Shown here piece by piece: positions 51,453 through 60,521 of a DNA stretch of 64,000 bases (position 1 is its first letter; every line of letters starts with the position of its first letter). This stretch comes from Pseudomonas helleri (GTDB lineage Bacteria > Pseudomonadota > Gammaproteobacteria > Pseudomonadales > Pseudomonadaceae). The DNA lies in the NCBI RefSeq assembly GCF_001043025.1, contig NZ_JYLD01000010.1, positions 62,001 through 126,000 of the forward strand, in the 5' to 3' direction. The translations under genes were made by a program, and so were the position numbers. Below the pieces are notes generated by a model. That model saw only the letters and a program-made list of their open reading frames with translations, searched no databases and was not told the origin of the DNA.

Positions 51453-52508
51453 TTACTGAATTTCATCGGGCTTGACGATCACCCAGTTTTTGTCCGCCGT
51501 CACCGCCAAGCCGGCTTTGGCCTGGGCCGCTGCGTTTTTGGCAATCATGCCTCGCAGCTGCGCCATGTATTTGTCTTTACGGTTTATCCACAGGTGGATC
51601 CCGCCTTTGTCCACGTCAACGCTGTGGAACAACATGTAGCCGTCACTCGATGGCGTATCGCCGCCCACCAGCACCGGTTTTTTCCATTGGTCGATGTAGG
51701 TCAGGATCGCCGCCTGTTTGCCTGCCATCCAGGTGGCCGGGGTCCAGAGGTAAGGCGTGAGTTCCAGGCCCATGTTGGCCTCTTCGTTGTACGTGCCCGC
51801 GCTGATCTGTTTACGCGCCGTGGTCAGCTCGCCGGTGTCGCGGTTTTTCAGCAGGGTGCTGACACCGATGACGTTCTGCGGTTTGACGTTATAGCCGTAC
51901 TTGGGATCGGCCGCGACCATGCGCACCAGCTCTTCTGAAGCAGCGGTCATGACGTAAACGTCGATGCCGTTTTCCATCAGCTTGTTGAACAGTTCAACCT
52001 GACCGGCAAACACCTTGGGCGGCTGGATTTCAGCAGTCTTGACCGTGTCGCCTTCGTAGTAAGACACCGGGATCGGCTGGCCGGACGCCATTAACTCATC
52101 CACATAGCCTTTGAGCTGTTGCAGGGTGAAGCCCGAAAACACCTGCGCCACCCACGGGTAGCAGACCATGTCGTCGATTTCGCACAAACGGTAGTAGTAG
52201 CTGAACAGGCTTTCCTGGTGCTCAGCCGTGTCTTTGAACGGGATCAGCTTGAGGGACGGGTCCAGGCTGTCACGGGTGATCAGGCCGAGGTTTTCCATGT
52301 ACGGCAGCAACGCTTCTTCAAGGTCGTTGCGGTAGCTGGTGTTGTCCATGTCAAAGACCGCGAAGTTTCCTTTGTTCGCGTTGGCCGCAATCATGGCGTT
52401 CAATTGCTTCGCCTGATCGGCCGGCCAGTGTTCCAATTCGGTTGCCAACACCTGCCCGGCCAAGCCCAAACACAGGGTTGCAGCTATCAACTTCGCCGTC
52501 AGCCTCAT
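51453..52508 (-). CDS. pchP: Phosphorylcholine phosphatase (HAD superfamily)
   Basis: 351-residue exported HAD phosphatase releasing choline from phosphorylcholine. Signal peptide 1-22 (ending VLA). HAD motif I is DMDNTSYRNDLEE, motif II TAAS in VYVMTAASEELV, motif III Lys in TARKQIS, and motif IV GGDTPSSDGYML, the set described for P. aeruginosa PchP. It would supply choline (for osmoprotection or carbon) from host or plant phospholipids. Divergent from tcyP. Confidence 0.9.
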   Translation of the reverse strand: MRLTAKLIAATLCLGLAGQVLATELEHWPADQAKQLNAMIAANANKGNFAVFDMDNTSYRNDLEEALLPYMENLGLITRDSLDPSLKLIPFKDTAEHQESLFSYYYRLCEIDDMVCYPWVAQVFSGFTLQQLKGYVDELMASGQPIPVSYYEGDTVKTAEIQPPKVFAGQVELFNKLMENGIDVYVMTAASEELVRMVAADPKYGYNVKPQNVIGVSTLLKNRDTGELTTARKQISAGTYNEEANMGLELTPYLWTPATWMAGKQAAILTYIDQWKKPVLVGGDTPSSDGYMLFHSVDVDKGGIHLWINRKDKYMAQLRGMIAKNAAAQAKAGLAVTADKNWVIVKPDEIQ

Positions 52509-52596
52509 CGACTATGCTCCTTAAGAAAGGCGACGACGCTAGCAAACCTCTGTGACAGTTTTAGCGTGGATGCGACCTCGACCGTCTTGATAACGC

Positions 52597-52670
52597 CATG
52601 CGCTTATTCCAAAAGTGAAGGTAGTCATTCCAGAACGATATATTTCGAGCTATATCAACCTGTTAGCATT
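52597..52670 (+). promoter_or_regulatory. AT-rich control region of tcyP, possible CysB site
   Basis: Contains TTATTCCAAAAGTGAAGG, TCATTCCAGAACGATATATT and ATATAT/AGCTATAT elements unlike the GC-rich surroundings. Half-sites TTATTCC and TCATTCC resemble those I recall before CysB-controlled Pseudomonas genes. Suggestive only. Confidence 0.3.
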
Positions 52671-52736
52671 TCCGGTTCGAAAATTTTATCGCTTGAAGAC
52701 GTCACCTGCGTCGTCCCCCTCTCCCCCGGAGCCCTC

Positions 52737-54128
52737 ATGAATGTCCCGCTGATTCTCAATCTGCTGGTGTTCCTCGCGTTGCTGTTCGGCTTGTCGCTGA
52801 CCCGCCACACCGCGTGGAGCCTGGCAAAAAAAGTCCTGCTGGCGCTGGTTATCGGCGTGCTCTTTGGCTTGGGCTTGCACCTGGTCTACGGCACGGACAG
52901 CCAAACCCTTAAAACCTCCATTGGCTGGTTCGAACTGGTCGGCAGTGGCTACGTGCAACTGCTGCAGATGATCGTCATCCCGCTGGTCTTTGCCTCGATC
53001 CTGAGCGCCGTGGCGCGCCTGCATAACGCCTCGTCGCTGGGCAAGATCAGTTTCCTGACCATCGGCACGTTGCTGTTTACCACCATGATCGCGGCGCTGG
53101 TGGGCATCGGCCTGACCAACCTGTTCGGCCTCACCGCCGATGGCCTGGTCGCGGGCGCTGCCGAAATCAGCCGCCTGCACGTGATCCAGAGCGACTACGC
53201 CGGCAAGGTCTCAGACCTTAACGTGCCGCAGTTGCTGCTGTCGTTTATCCCGCAGAACCCGTTCGCTGACCTGGCCCGCGCCAAGCCGACGTCGATCATC
53301 AGCGTGGTGATCTTCGCCGCCTTCCTTGGCATTGCCGCCCTGCAACTGTTCAAGGACGAGCCGGAAAAAGGCAGCAAAGTGCTCAACGCCATCGACACCC
53401 TGCAAGCCTGGGTGATGCGTCTGGTGCGTCTGGTGATGAAACTGACCCCGTACGGCGTGTTGGCGCTGATGACCAAAGTGGTCGCCACCTCCAACCTGCA
53501 AGACATCCTCAAGCTGGGCAGCTTTGTGGTGGTGTCGTACATCGGCCTGGCGCTGATGTTCGTGATTCACGGGGTGATTTTGTCGATGTCGGGGGTTAAC
53601 CCGCTGCGCTTCTTCCGCAAAGTCTGGCCGGTGCTGACCTTCGCCTTCACCAGCCGTTCGAGCGCGGCGAGCATCCCGCTGAGCATAGAAGCGCAAACTC
53701 GCCGCTTGGGCATTCCGGCTTCGATTGCCAGCTTTGCGGCCTCGTTTGGCGCGACCATCGGGCAAAACGGCTGTGCAGGTCTGTACCCGGCCATGCTCGC
53801 GGTGATGGTTGCCCCCACGGTCGGCATCAACCCGATGGACCCGGTGTGGATCGCTTCGTTGGTGGCCATTGTGACCATCAGTTCGGTGGGCGTTGCGGGC
53901 GTGGGCGGCGGTGCAACCTTCGCGGCCCTGATCGTGCTCCCGGCCATGGGCTTGCCGGTGTCATTGGTGGCGTTGCTGATCTCGGTTGAGCCGTTGATCG
54001 ACATGGGCCGCACGGCGCTGAACGTCAGCGGCTCGATGGTCGCCGGTACGGTCACCAGCCAAGCGTTGCACCAGACCGACAAGGCCATTCTGGCCGAAGA
54101 CGATCATGGTGATCTGGCGCACGCCTAA
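52737..54128 (+). CDS. tcyP: L-cystine transporter, TcyP-like (dicarboxylate/cation symporter family)
   Basis: 463-residue secondary transporter with about nine membrane segments. Start at 52737 with GGAG upstream; a frame open far upstream runs through pchP and is rejected. DAACS signatures are seen in MIVIPLVFASILSAVARL, the serine-rich AFTSRSSAASIPLS and the GATIGQNGCAGLYPAMLAV region. Within the family this pattern matches YdjN/TcyP cystine importers rather than glutamate carriers. It probably serves sulfur supply. Confidence 0.85.
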   Translation: MNVPLILNLLVFLALLFGLSLTRHTAWSLAKKVLLALVIGVLFGLGLHLVYGTDSQTLKTSIGWFELVGSGYVQLLQMIVIPLVFASILSAVARLHNASSLGKISFLTIGTLLFTTMIAALVGIGLTNLFGLTADGLVAGAAEISRLHVIQSDYAGKVSDLNVPQLLLSFIPQNPFADLARAKPTSIISVVIFAAFLGIAALQLFKDEPEKGSKVLNAIDTLQAWVMRLVRLVMKLTPYGVLALMTKVVATSNLQDILKLGSFVVVSYIGLALMFVIHGVILSMSGVNPLRFFRKVWPVLTFAFTSRSSAASIPLSIEAQTRRLGIPASIASFAASFGATIGQNGCAGLYPAMLAVMVAPTVGINPMDPVWIASLVAIVTISSVGVAGVGGGATFAALIVLPAMGLPVSLVALLISVEPLIDMGRTALNVSGSMVAGTVTSQALHQTDKAILAEDDHGDLAHA

Positions 54129-54141
54129 CCCTCAATCCCTT

Positions 54142-54207
54142 GTAGGAGCGAGCTTGCCTCGCGATCTTTTAGAAGATCAAAAGATCGCGAGGCAAGCTCG
54201 CTCCTAC
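54142..54207. repeat. REP palindrome, type 1
   Basis: GTAGGAGCGAGCTTGCCTCG and complement around GATCTTTTAGAAGATC, between the converging tcyP and folA genes. Confidence 0.85.
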
Positions 54208-54223
54208 AGGGGATGTGTCAGCC

Positions 54224-54736
54224 TTACAGCCGCTCCCACACCTCAAAGCTGAACGCCGGTTTTCCCTCTGCGGCGTCATGCTTGTCTTCTGACACCAACG
54301 TCCACTGCGCCTGATCGAACTCAGGAAACCACGCATCCCCTTGCGGGCTCAGATCCACACGCGTCAGGTACAGCCGGTCGGCATCCGCCAGCCCTTGGGT
54401 GTACAACTGCGCGCCGCCAATCAGCATCAGCTCGTTCACTTCGTGCTCAATGGCCCAGGCTTCGGCGCGCTCGACGGCGGCCTCAAGCGAAGCAAACACT
54501 TCGGCACCTTCGAGCTGCAAGCCGGTCTGACGACTTACCACCAGGTTCAAGCGCCCCGGCAGCGGGCGGCCCAGCGAATCCCAGGTCTTGCGACCCATGA
54601 TGATCGGCTTGCCCAAGGTGGTGGCCTTGAAATATTTGAAATCCGCCGGCAAATGCCACGGCATGCTGTTGTCGACGCCGATCACACGGTTTTCACCGAG
54701 GGCCGCAATCAGGCAGAGGGGGAGTGATTTTTTCAT
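54224..54736 (-). CDS. folA: Dihydrofolate reductase
   Basis: 170-residue enzyme regenerating tetrahydrofolate. Start at 54736 (MKKSLPLCLIAALGENRVIG); an upstream in-frame ATG adds 25 unrelated residues. Motifs: GVDNSMPWHLPADFKYFK, IMGRKTWDSLGRPLPGRLN, and ELMLIGGAQLYTQ. The catalytic acid is Asp in LPADF. Target of trimethoprim; no unusual residue stands out. Confidence 0.96.
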   Translation of the reverse strand: MKKSLPLCLIAALGENRVIGVDNSMPWHLPADFKYFKATTLGKPIIMGRKTWDSLGRPLPGRLNLVVSRQTGLQLEGAEVFASLEAAVERAEAWAIEHEVNELMLIGGAQLYTQGLADADRLYLTRVDLSPQGDAWFPEFDQAQWTLVSEDKHDAAEGKPAFSFEVWERL

Positions 54737-54834
54737 GCCGCCGAGGATACCAGAGCCGCCGGCGCTGTCAGTACCCCGCCTGACTAACTGGCATACAGCG
54801 GTTATGCTCATGACTCACTTGAATGGAATGCCGC

Positions 54835-56214
54835 GTGACTGAACTTTCCCCGTTGCAACGTCTTTGGCTGACCGAAACCGTGCGCCTGCGCGAAGAACAC
54901 GCAGGCCCGCTGGACGATCTGGAAGCCAACCGCCGCGCCCGCAACAGCGCCGGTGATCTGAGCACACGCCTGCAAAACCGTGCGCTGTGGCTGGCCGAGC
55001 GCGATGGCCTGGTCACGGCCATGCGCCATTGGCTGCAAGGCTCACGCCTGGCGCTGCTGGGCCTCGCCGTGCTGGCCGTCATCAGCGGCGGCGGGCTGGC
55101 CTTTGCCGCGCTGGGCAATGGGCAAACCCCGGTCAATGTGTTCTGGGCACTCGGCAGCCTGCTCGGCATCAACCTGATTTTGCTGATCAGTTGGCTGCTG
55201 GGGCTGGTTTTCGCCGGTGAACACAGCGCCAGCCTTGGCCGTTTGTGGCTGTGGCTCAGCGACAAGTTTGCCCGCGACGCCAAGGCTGCGCAGTTGGCCC
55301 CGGCGTTGTTGCTGGTGCTGCAACGGCAAAAACTCAATCGCTGGGCGCTGGGTACCTTGGTCAATGGCTTGTGGCTACTGGCAATGCTCAGCGCGCTGAC
55401 GCTCATGCTCTTGCTGATGGCCACCCGCCGTTACGGCTTTGTCTGGGAAACCACCATTTTGAGCGCCGATGTGTTTGTCAGCGCCACCCGCGCCTTGGGC
55501 GTGGTGCCCGGGTGGCTTGGGTTTAGCGGGCCGACCGAAGCGATGATCCGCGCCAGTACCGACACCGCTTACAGCAGCGAAGCCGTGCGTCAGGCCTGGG
55601 CCGTGTGGCTGGTGGGCGTAGTCGTGGTCTACGGTGTGTTGCCGCGTCTGTTGCTCGCGGCCTTCTGCCGTTGGCGCTGGATCCGGGGGCGCAACGCGCT
55701 GCAACTGGACCTCACCCTGCCCGGCTACAGCCAACTGCGCGAACGCCTGATGCCGAGCAGCGAGCGCCTTGGGGTCAACGACGTAGCCCCCGAGCAGTTG
55801 CATAACGTGCACGCCGGGCAGACCGACCTGGACACCGATGGCGCGCTGATCGTCGCCATCGAGCTGGACGACCAGCACCCGTGGCCGCCCAAATTGCCGA
55901 CCACGGTCAAAGACGCGGGCATCCTCGACAGCCGCGAGTCCCGGCAAAAACTGCTGGAGCAAATGACCCGCTTCCCGCCTGCACGGCTGGCGATTGCCTG
56001 CGACCCACGGCGCTCGCCCGACCGGGGCAGCCTTGCACTGATCGGCGAACTGGCGCGCAGCGCAGCCGCCACCCGCATCTGGCTGCTGCAAGCACCACCC
56101 GGCCAGGCGCTGGACGCCGACCGCCTGAGCGACTGGCACCATGCCCTGGAAAAACTCGGGCTGCCGTTTGCCACCAGCGCACCCATCAACTGGCTGGAGA
56201 CAGGCCATGACTAA
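54835..56214 (+). CDS. DUF2868 domain-containing membrane protein
   Basis: 459 residues from a GTG at 54835 (VTELSPLQRLWLTETVRLRE); an ATG at 54823 would add four residues and neither has a strong Shine-Dalgarno. Four membrane segments (about 68-90, 102-128, 172-195 and 260-282), and a cytoplasmic C-terminal domain (GALIVAIELDDQHPWPP onward). Function unknown. Its stop overlaps the DUF3482 GTPase start by 8 bases, and the pair is conserved in Pseudomonas, so they probably act together. Confidence 0.86.
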   Translation: MTELSPLQRLWLTETVRLREEHAGPLDDLEANRRARNSAGDLSTRLQNRALWLAERDGLVTAMRHWLQGSRLALLGLAVLAVISGGGLAFAALGNGQTPVNVFWALGSLLGINLILLISWLLGLVFAGEHSASLGRLWLWLSDKFARDAKAAQLAPALLLVLQRQKLNRWALGTLVNGLWLLAMLSALTLMLLLMATRRYGFVWETTILSADVFVSATRALGVVPGWLGFSGPTEAMIRASTDTAYSSEAVRQAWAVWLVGVVVVYGVLPRLLLAAFCRWRWIRGRNALQLDLTLPGYSQLRERLMPSSERLGVNDVAPEQLHNVHAGQTDLDTDGALIVAIELDDQHPWPPKLPTTVKDAGILDSRESRQKLLEQMTRFPPARLAIACDPRRSPDRGSLALIGELARSAAATRIWLLQAPPGQALDADRLSDWHHALEKLGLPFATSAPINWLETGHD

Positions 56215-57571
56215 GCCACTGACGCTGGCCGTGGTCGGCCACACCAATGTCGGCAAAACCTCGCTGCTGCGCACCCTCACCCGCGATGTCGGCTTTGGCG
56301 AAGTGTCCCATCGCCCCAGCACCACCCGGCATGTGGAAGGCGCGCGGTTGTCGGTGGACGGCGAACCGCTGCTGGAGTTGTACGACACGCCGGGGCTGGA
56401 AGACGCCATCGCCCTGCTCGACTATCTGGAACGCCTCGACCGCCCCGGCGAGCGCCTTGACGGCCCGGCGCGGGTTGCACGGTTTCTCGACGGCAGCGAA
56501 GCGCGCCAGCGGTTTGAACAAGAAGCCAAAGTGCTGCGCCAGTTGCTGGCCTCGGACGCCGGGCTGTATGTGATCGACGCCCGCGAGCCGGTGCTGGCCA
56601 AATACCGCGACGAACTCAGCGTACTGGCCAGTTGCGGCAAGCCGCTGTTGCCGGTGCTCAACTTTGTCAGCAGCCCGCAGCACCGCGAGCCTGAATGGCG
56701 CGACGCCTTGGCCCGGCTCGGCCTGCATGCGCTGGTGCGTTTTGACAGCGTGGCCCCGCCGGAAGACGGCGAGCGCCGCCTGTATGAAAGCCTCGCCTTG
56801 CTGCTGGAGCATTCACGCGGCGCGCTGCAACGCTTGATCACTGATCAGGAGGCTCAACGCGAAGCACGCAAACACAGCGCCCTGCGCATGATCGCGGAAC
56901 TGTTGATTGACTGCGCCGCGTGCCGGCGTAGCGTGGCCAGCGAAAAAACTGTCGAGCAACAGGCCATCAATCAACTGCGCGAAGCGGTTCGCCAGCGTGA
57001 ACAACGCTGCGTCGAGGCGCTGCTCAAGCTGTACGGTTTTCGCCCCCAGGACGCGGCGGCCAGCGACTTGCCGTTGCTGGACGGACGTTGGGGCGACGAC
57101 TTGTTCAACCCCGAAACCCTCAAGCAATTGGGGGTGCGCGTGGGCAGCGGGATTGCCGCCGGCGCCGCTGCCGGGGCGGGTGTGGACTTAATGGTCGGCG
57201 GCCTGACCCTGGGCGCCGCAGCACTGGCCGGGGCGATTGCCGGAGGCGCGCTGCAAACGGCGCGCAGCTATGGCAGCCGCTTGCTGGGCAAGCTCAAGGG
57301 CCAGCGCGAACTGACTGTGGACGACAGCGTATTGCGCTTGCTGGCCTTGCGCCAACGCCAGTTGCTGCACGCGCTGAACGCTCGCGGGCATGCGGCCGTC
57401 GACAGCATCCAGGTCGCCACCCCGCAGGACAAAACCTGGCGCGAAGGCAAACTGCCCGAGCCGCTCAATAAAGCCCGGGCGTACCCGCAATGGTCATCGC
57501 TCAACCCGCACCCCAAATTGAGCCAGGCCGAGCGCCAGGAGCAGATCGAGTTGCTGGCCGAGCAAATCTGA
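56207..57571 (+). CDS. DUF3482 domain GTPase
   Basis: 454 residues. N-terminal GTPase domain with G1 GHTNVGKTSLL (residues about 10-20), G2-region threonines in RPSTTRHVE, and G3 YDTPGLEDA; the usual NKxD motif is replaced (PVLNFVSS), as in some Era/YeeP-like relatives. The C-terminal DUF3482 region includes a glycine/alanine-rich hydrophobic hairpin (GSGIAAGAAAGAGVDLMVGG) that could insert in membranes. Start at 56207, overlapping the DUF2868 stop. Cellular role unknown. Confidence 0.88.
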   Translation: MTKPLTLAVVGHTNVGKTSLLRTLTRDVGFGEVSHRPSTTRHVEGARLSVDGEPLLELYDTPGLEDAIALLDYLERLDRPGERLDGPARVARFLDGSEARQRFEQEAKVLRQLLASDAGLYVIDAREPVLAKYRDELSVLASCGKPLLPVLNFVSSPQHREPEWRDALARLGLHALVRFDSVAPPEDGERRLYESLALLLEHSRGALQRLITDQEAQREARKHSALRMIAELLIDCAACRRSVASEKTVEQQAINQLREAVRQREQRCVEALLKLYGFRPQDAAASDLPLLDGRWGDDLFNPETLKQLGVRVGSGIAAGAAAGAGVDLMVGGLTLGAAALAGAIAGGALQTARSYGSRLLGKLKGQRELTVDDSVLRLLALRQRQLLHALNARGHAAVDSIQVATPQDKTWREGKLPEPLNKARAYPQWSSLNPHPKLSQAERQEQIELLAEQI

Positions 57572-57587
57572 CTACGGCACCTCTTCT

Positions 57588-57672
57588 GTGGGAGCGGGCT
57601 TGCTCGCGATACAGGCAACACGGTGCATCCGCTAAAACGCGGTGATTTCATCGCGAGCAAGCCCGCTCCCAC
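57588..57672. repeat. REP palindrome, type 2
   Basis: GTGGGAGCGGGCTTGCTCGC inverted against its complement, between the converging DUF3482 and HD-oxygenase genes. Confidence 0.85.
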
Positions 57673-57677
57673 AAGGG

Positions 57678-58235
57678 TTAGGTGTTTAACAGGTTCAAGG
57701 CTTTGGCCTTGAGCAGTTGCAGGTCGATGAGCGGGGTGTGCAATTGCTTGGCCTGTTCATCCCACAGGCGCATGCGCAGGCTAAGCCCGCACAGCGGGTC
57801 TTGCTCAAAGGCATCGGCCTCGGCTTCGCTCATCACGCCGCCCTGGTAACCCAACGTCCTGATACTGGCTTCGCTCAACAGGTCGTAATAGCCGGGCTGA
57901 CGCAACGTCAGGTAGCGCTTGGCCTGCACGTGGTATTCCACCAGTTTGGCCATGCGCTCACTAAAACCCGCCTGGCGCAGGTAATCGGCGCCCACCTGTT
58001 CATGGCTGACCACGCCGTATCCGCCCATGTTCGGCGCATCTTTGACGCACAAATGCCCAATGTCATGAAAGAACGCGGCCAATACCACTTCATCGTCATG
58101 CCCTTCGGCAATCGCCAACTGCGCCGCCTGGGACATGTGTTCGAGCTGTGACACCGGCTCGCCGATATAATCGTCGGTGCCGAACTGCTGATACAAGGCA
58201 AAAACCCGTTCTACCGCCAGTTGTGTCGGGGTCAT
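57678..58235 (-). CDS. PhnZ-like HD-domain phosphonate oxygenase
   Basis: 185-residue HD-superfamily protein. Iron ligands expected in PhnZ are visible: His in QLEHMSQAA, HD in AFFHDIGHL, His in SHEQVGADYL and His in VEYHVQAKRY. The Y-x-x-E pair reported to gate substrate in PhnZ is present as YIGE. PhnZ cleaves (R)-2-amino-1-hydroxyethylphosphonate to glycine and phosphate. The start at 58235 overlaps the FAD gene stop (ATGA). The usual hydroxylase partner PhnY* is not in the window, so the actual substrate route is uncertain. Confidence 0.85.
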   Translation of the reverse strand: MTPTQLAVERVFALYQQFGTDDYIGEPVSQLEHMSQAAQLAIAEGHDDEVVLAAFFHDIGHLCVKDAPNMGGYGVVSHEQVGADYLRQAGFSERMAKLVEYHVQAKRYLTLRQPGYYDLLSEASIRTLGYQGGVMSEAEADAFEQDPLCGLSLRMRLWDEQAKQLHTPLIDLQLLKAKALNLLNT

Positions 58236-59356
58236 CACGCCTCCTCCAGTAAACGCGCGATGTTGCGCTCGGCCATCGCCGGACCCACGCTCATGCCCAC
58301 GCCGGTTTGCATCAAGGCGGCGCTCAGGCCCGGCGCCACCGGCAGCCAAGTAAACGGCTTAGCCCCGCGCGCGCCATAAACGCCTTGCCAGCGCTCCATC
58401 ACCTGCACTTCACAGCCCAGTGTGTCTTCGCACAGTTGCAGCATCCAGTTATCGACCTGTTCGGCGTTAAACGGTGATGGATCGCTGCCGTAATTATGTG
58501 AATCACCGACGATCAACTCGCCGTAGGGCGTCGGACTGATCAACAAATGAATGCCGTGCTCATCCAGGTACGGGCTGTCGCGCAGAATCTCGGCCTGCAC
58601 CGCGGTCGCTTCCGGCAAATCGGCAAAGGCGCCGTAATGCACGCAGCTCAGGCCGGTGAGCAAGGCGTGTTGCAGCTGCAAGTCGATTGTTGGCCGCACT
58701 CGCAGCATTTGCAGGCGACAAACCTGTGGGTTGAGCGTCGCCAGTGGCTCGGCCAGCAGGGTTTGATAGTCGTGCCCTGAACAGACAATCACCTGCGCGC
58801 CTTTAAAGCTGCCCGCCGTGGTGTGAACCTGCCCCGGCTCGACGTCGCGCACCAGGGTTGAAAAGTGAAACTCGACGCCGAAGTCGCGCTGCAGGTACTG
58901 CACCAGCGCCGGAATGGCCTCACGCGAATACACCTGCTGGTCGTCCAGCCCGTGCAACGCGGCGCGATGGTGGTTGAACTGGCCGCCGTAGAGGGCGTCC
59001 AGTTCGGCACCGCGCAGCAGTTCGGCGCGATAACCGTGTTCACGGGCACGGCCTTGGCAAAAGGCCTCCAGCAGGTGTTCTTCAGCCTCGGTGCGGGCAA
59101 ACAGGTACGCGCCGTTGCGTTTGAGGTCAAAGCCCGCCTGCTGCGCCCACTCGCCCCAGATACCCCGGCTGGCCCGGGCCAGATCGAGCATCACCCCCGG
59201 TGGCTGGCCGGTGACCAGCGCCTGGCCGAAGTTGCGCACCGACGCGCCCAAGGGCGTGTGTGTGCGTTCGAAGACATGGACCTTAAGCCCGCGTTTGGCG
59301 GCCGCGTAGGCATGGGACAAACCCAGAATGCCAGCGCCGACGATAAGAATAGTCAT
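58235..59356 (-). CDS. FAD-dependent oxidoreductase of phosphonate clusters (TIGR03364 type)
   Basis: 373-residue DAO-family flavoprotein with the N-terminal fold ILIVGAGILGLSHAYAAAKRG, and FAD-contact motifs FGQALVTGQPP and QVIVCSGHDYQTLL. Members encoded in aminophosphonate operons have been reported to oxidise aminoethylphosphonate or its N-methyl form; that assignment is from context and literature memory, not from residues I can verify. Translationally coupled to the PhnZ-like gene and downstream of the transporter genes. Confidence 0.84.
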   Translation of the reverse strand: MTILIVGAGILGLSHAYAAAKRGLKVHVFERTHTPLGASVRNFGQALVTGQPPGVMLDLARASRGIWGEWAQQAGFDLKRNGAYLFARTEAEEHLLEAFCQGRAREHGYRAELLRGAELDALYGGQFNHHRAALHGLDDQQVYSREAIPALVQYLQRDFGVEFHFSTLVRDVEPGQVHTTAGSFKGAQVIVCSGHDYQTLLAEPLATLNPQVCRLQMLRVRPTIDLQLQHALLTGLSCVHYGAFADLPEATAVQAEILRDSPYLDEHGIHLLISPTPYGELIVGDSHNYGSDPSPFNAEQVDNWMLQLCEDTLGCEVQVMERWQGVYGARGAKPFTWLPVAPGLSAALMQTGVGMSVGPAMAERNIARLLEEA

Positions 59357-59387
59357 ACACCTGTCCTGAAGAGCACATCCAATCCCT

Positions 59388-59453
59388 GTAGGAGCGAGCT
59401 TGCCTCGCGATTTTTTAAAAGATCAAAAGATCGCGAGGCAAGCTCGCTCCTAC
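59388..59453. repeat. REP palindrome, type 1, within phosphonate operon
   Basis: GTAGGAGCGAGCTTGCCTCG and complement around GATTTTTTAAAAGATCAAAAGATC, between the FAD oxidoreductase and binding-protein genes, which run the same way. Such an element could reduce read-through or protect the upstream message. Confidence 0.85.
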
Positions 59454-59473
59454 AGGGTCAGGTTACTGAAGAG

Positions 59474-60496
59474 TTATTCGGCCACTTTCTCGGACTTGCC
59501 GTCATAGCGTTTGCGCCATTCGGTCAAAATGTGATCGCGGTTTTTTGAGGCCCAGGCGAAGTCGTTTTTGATCAGGCGTTGCTCGTAGTCAGCCGGCAAT
59601 TCTGTCTGCGGCTTGGCAATTCCAGGCTGCGCGAGCACGGCGAAGTTCTCTTTATAAAGCTCCATCGCCGCCGGGCTGGCTGAGAAGTCAGCGAGCTTTT
59701 GTGCCGCCGCTTCATGGGGCGTGCCTTTAATCACGGCCGTGGCTTCGATCTCCCAGCCCAGGCCTTCTTTAGGCAGGATGATGTCCAGTGGCGCGCCCTG
59801 GCGCTTGAGCTGCACAGCCGGGTATTCAAACGAAATGCCAATCGGGAACTCGCCCGAGGCGGCCAATTTGCATGGCTTGGAACCGGAGTGAACGTATTGG
59901 CCGATGTTCTGGTGCAGGCCGTCCATGTACACCCAGCCCTGCTTCTCGCCAAAGGTTTGCAGCCACGCGCTCACGTCCAGAAAACCCGTGCCGGACGACG
60001 CCGGGTTCGGCATCACGATCTTGCCCTTGTACTCGGGCTTGGTCAGGTCTTGCCAGCTCACCGGCTTGCTCAGGCCCTGCTTTTCGGCCTCAACCGTGTT
60101 GAAGCAAATGGTCGCGGCCCACACGTCCATGCCGACCCAGGCCGGTGGATTGGCCGGGTCACGGTAGTTGGGGCCGATTTTGGCCAGGTCTTGCGGTGCG
60201 TAGGGTTGCAGCATGCCTTGCTGATCAAGGATCGCCAGGCTCGACGCGGCCAGGCCCCAGACAGCATCCGCCTGCGGGCGGTCTTTTTCAGCGAGCAGTT
60301 TGGCGGTGATGATGCCGGTGGAGTCACGCACCCACTTGATCTCAACGTCCGGGTTGGCCTTCTCGAAAGCTTGTTTGTAGCTCTTCAGTTGCTCGGCTTC
60401 GAGGGCGGTGTAGACGGTTAGCTCGGTCTTTGCAGCAAACGCGTTAACGCTCAAAGCGGTGAGGACAGCAGCGACAAGAGCAAGAGGCTTGAACAT
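59474..60496 (-). CDS. phnS: 2-Aminoethylphosphonate ABC transporter substrate-binding protein
   Basis: 340-residue periplasmic binding protein. Start at 60496 (MFKPLALVAAVLTALSVNAF); the frame open to 60607 is not a real extension. Signal peptide 1-22 (ending AFA). The type II binding fold matches the iron/AEP-binding cluster: LTVYTALEAEQLKSYKQAFE, WVRDSTGIITAKLLAEKDRP. Context with the PhnZ-like enzyme supports aminophosphonate over iron or spermidine. Confidence 0.88.
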   Translation of the reverse strand: MFKPLALVAAVLTALSVNAFAAKTELTVYTALEAEQLKSYKQAFEKANPDVEIKWVRDSTGIITAKLLAEKDRPQADAVWGLAASSLAILDQQGMLQPYAPQDLAKIGPNYRDPANPPAWVGMDVWAATICFNTVEAEKQGLSKPVSWQDLTKPEYKGKIVMPNPASSGTGFLDVSAWLQTFGEKQGWVYMDGLHQNIGQYVHSGSKPCKLAASGEFPIGISFEYPAVQLKRQGAPLDIILPKEGLGWEIEATAVIKGTPHEAAAQKLADFSASPAAMELYKENFAVLAQPGIAKPQTELPADYEQRLIKNDFAWASKNRDHILTEWRKRYDGKSEKVAE

Positions 60497-60521
60497 GGTG
60501 CGGTTCCTTGAGGTGGAAGGG

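Noticed and set aside
52119..52736. N-terminal extension of the tcyP frame
   Set aside because: It runs antisense through pchP and the intergenic region; the ATG at 52737 has a ribosome site and begins the first membrane segment.
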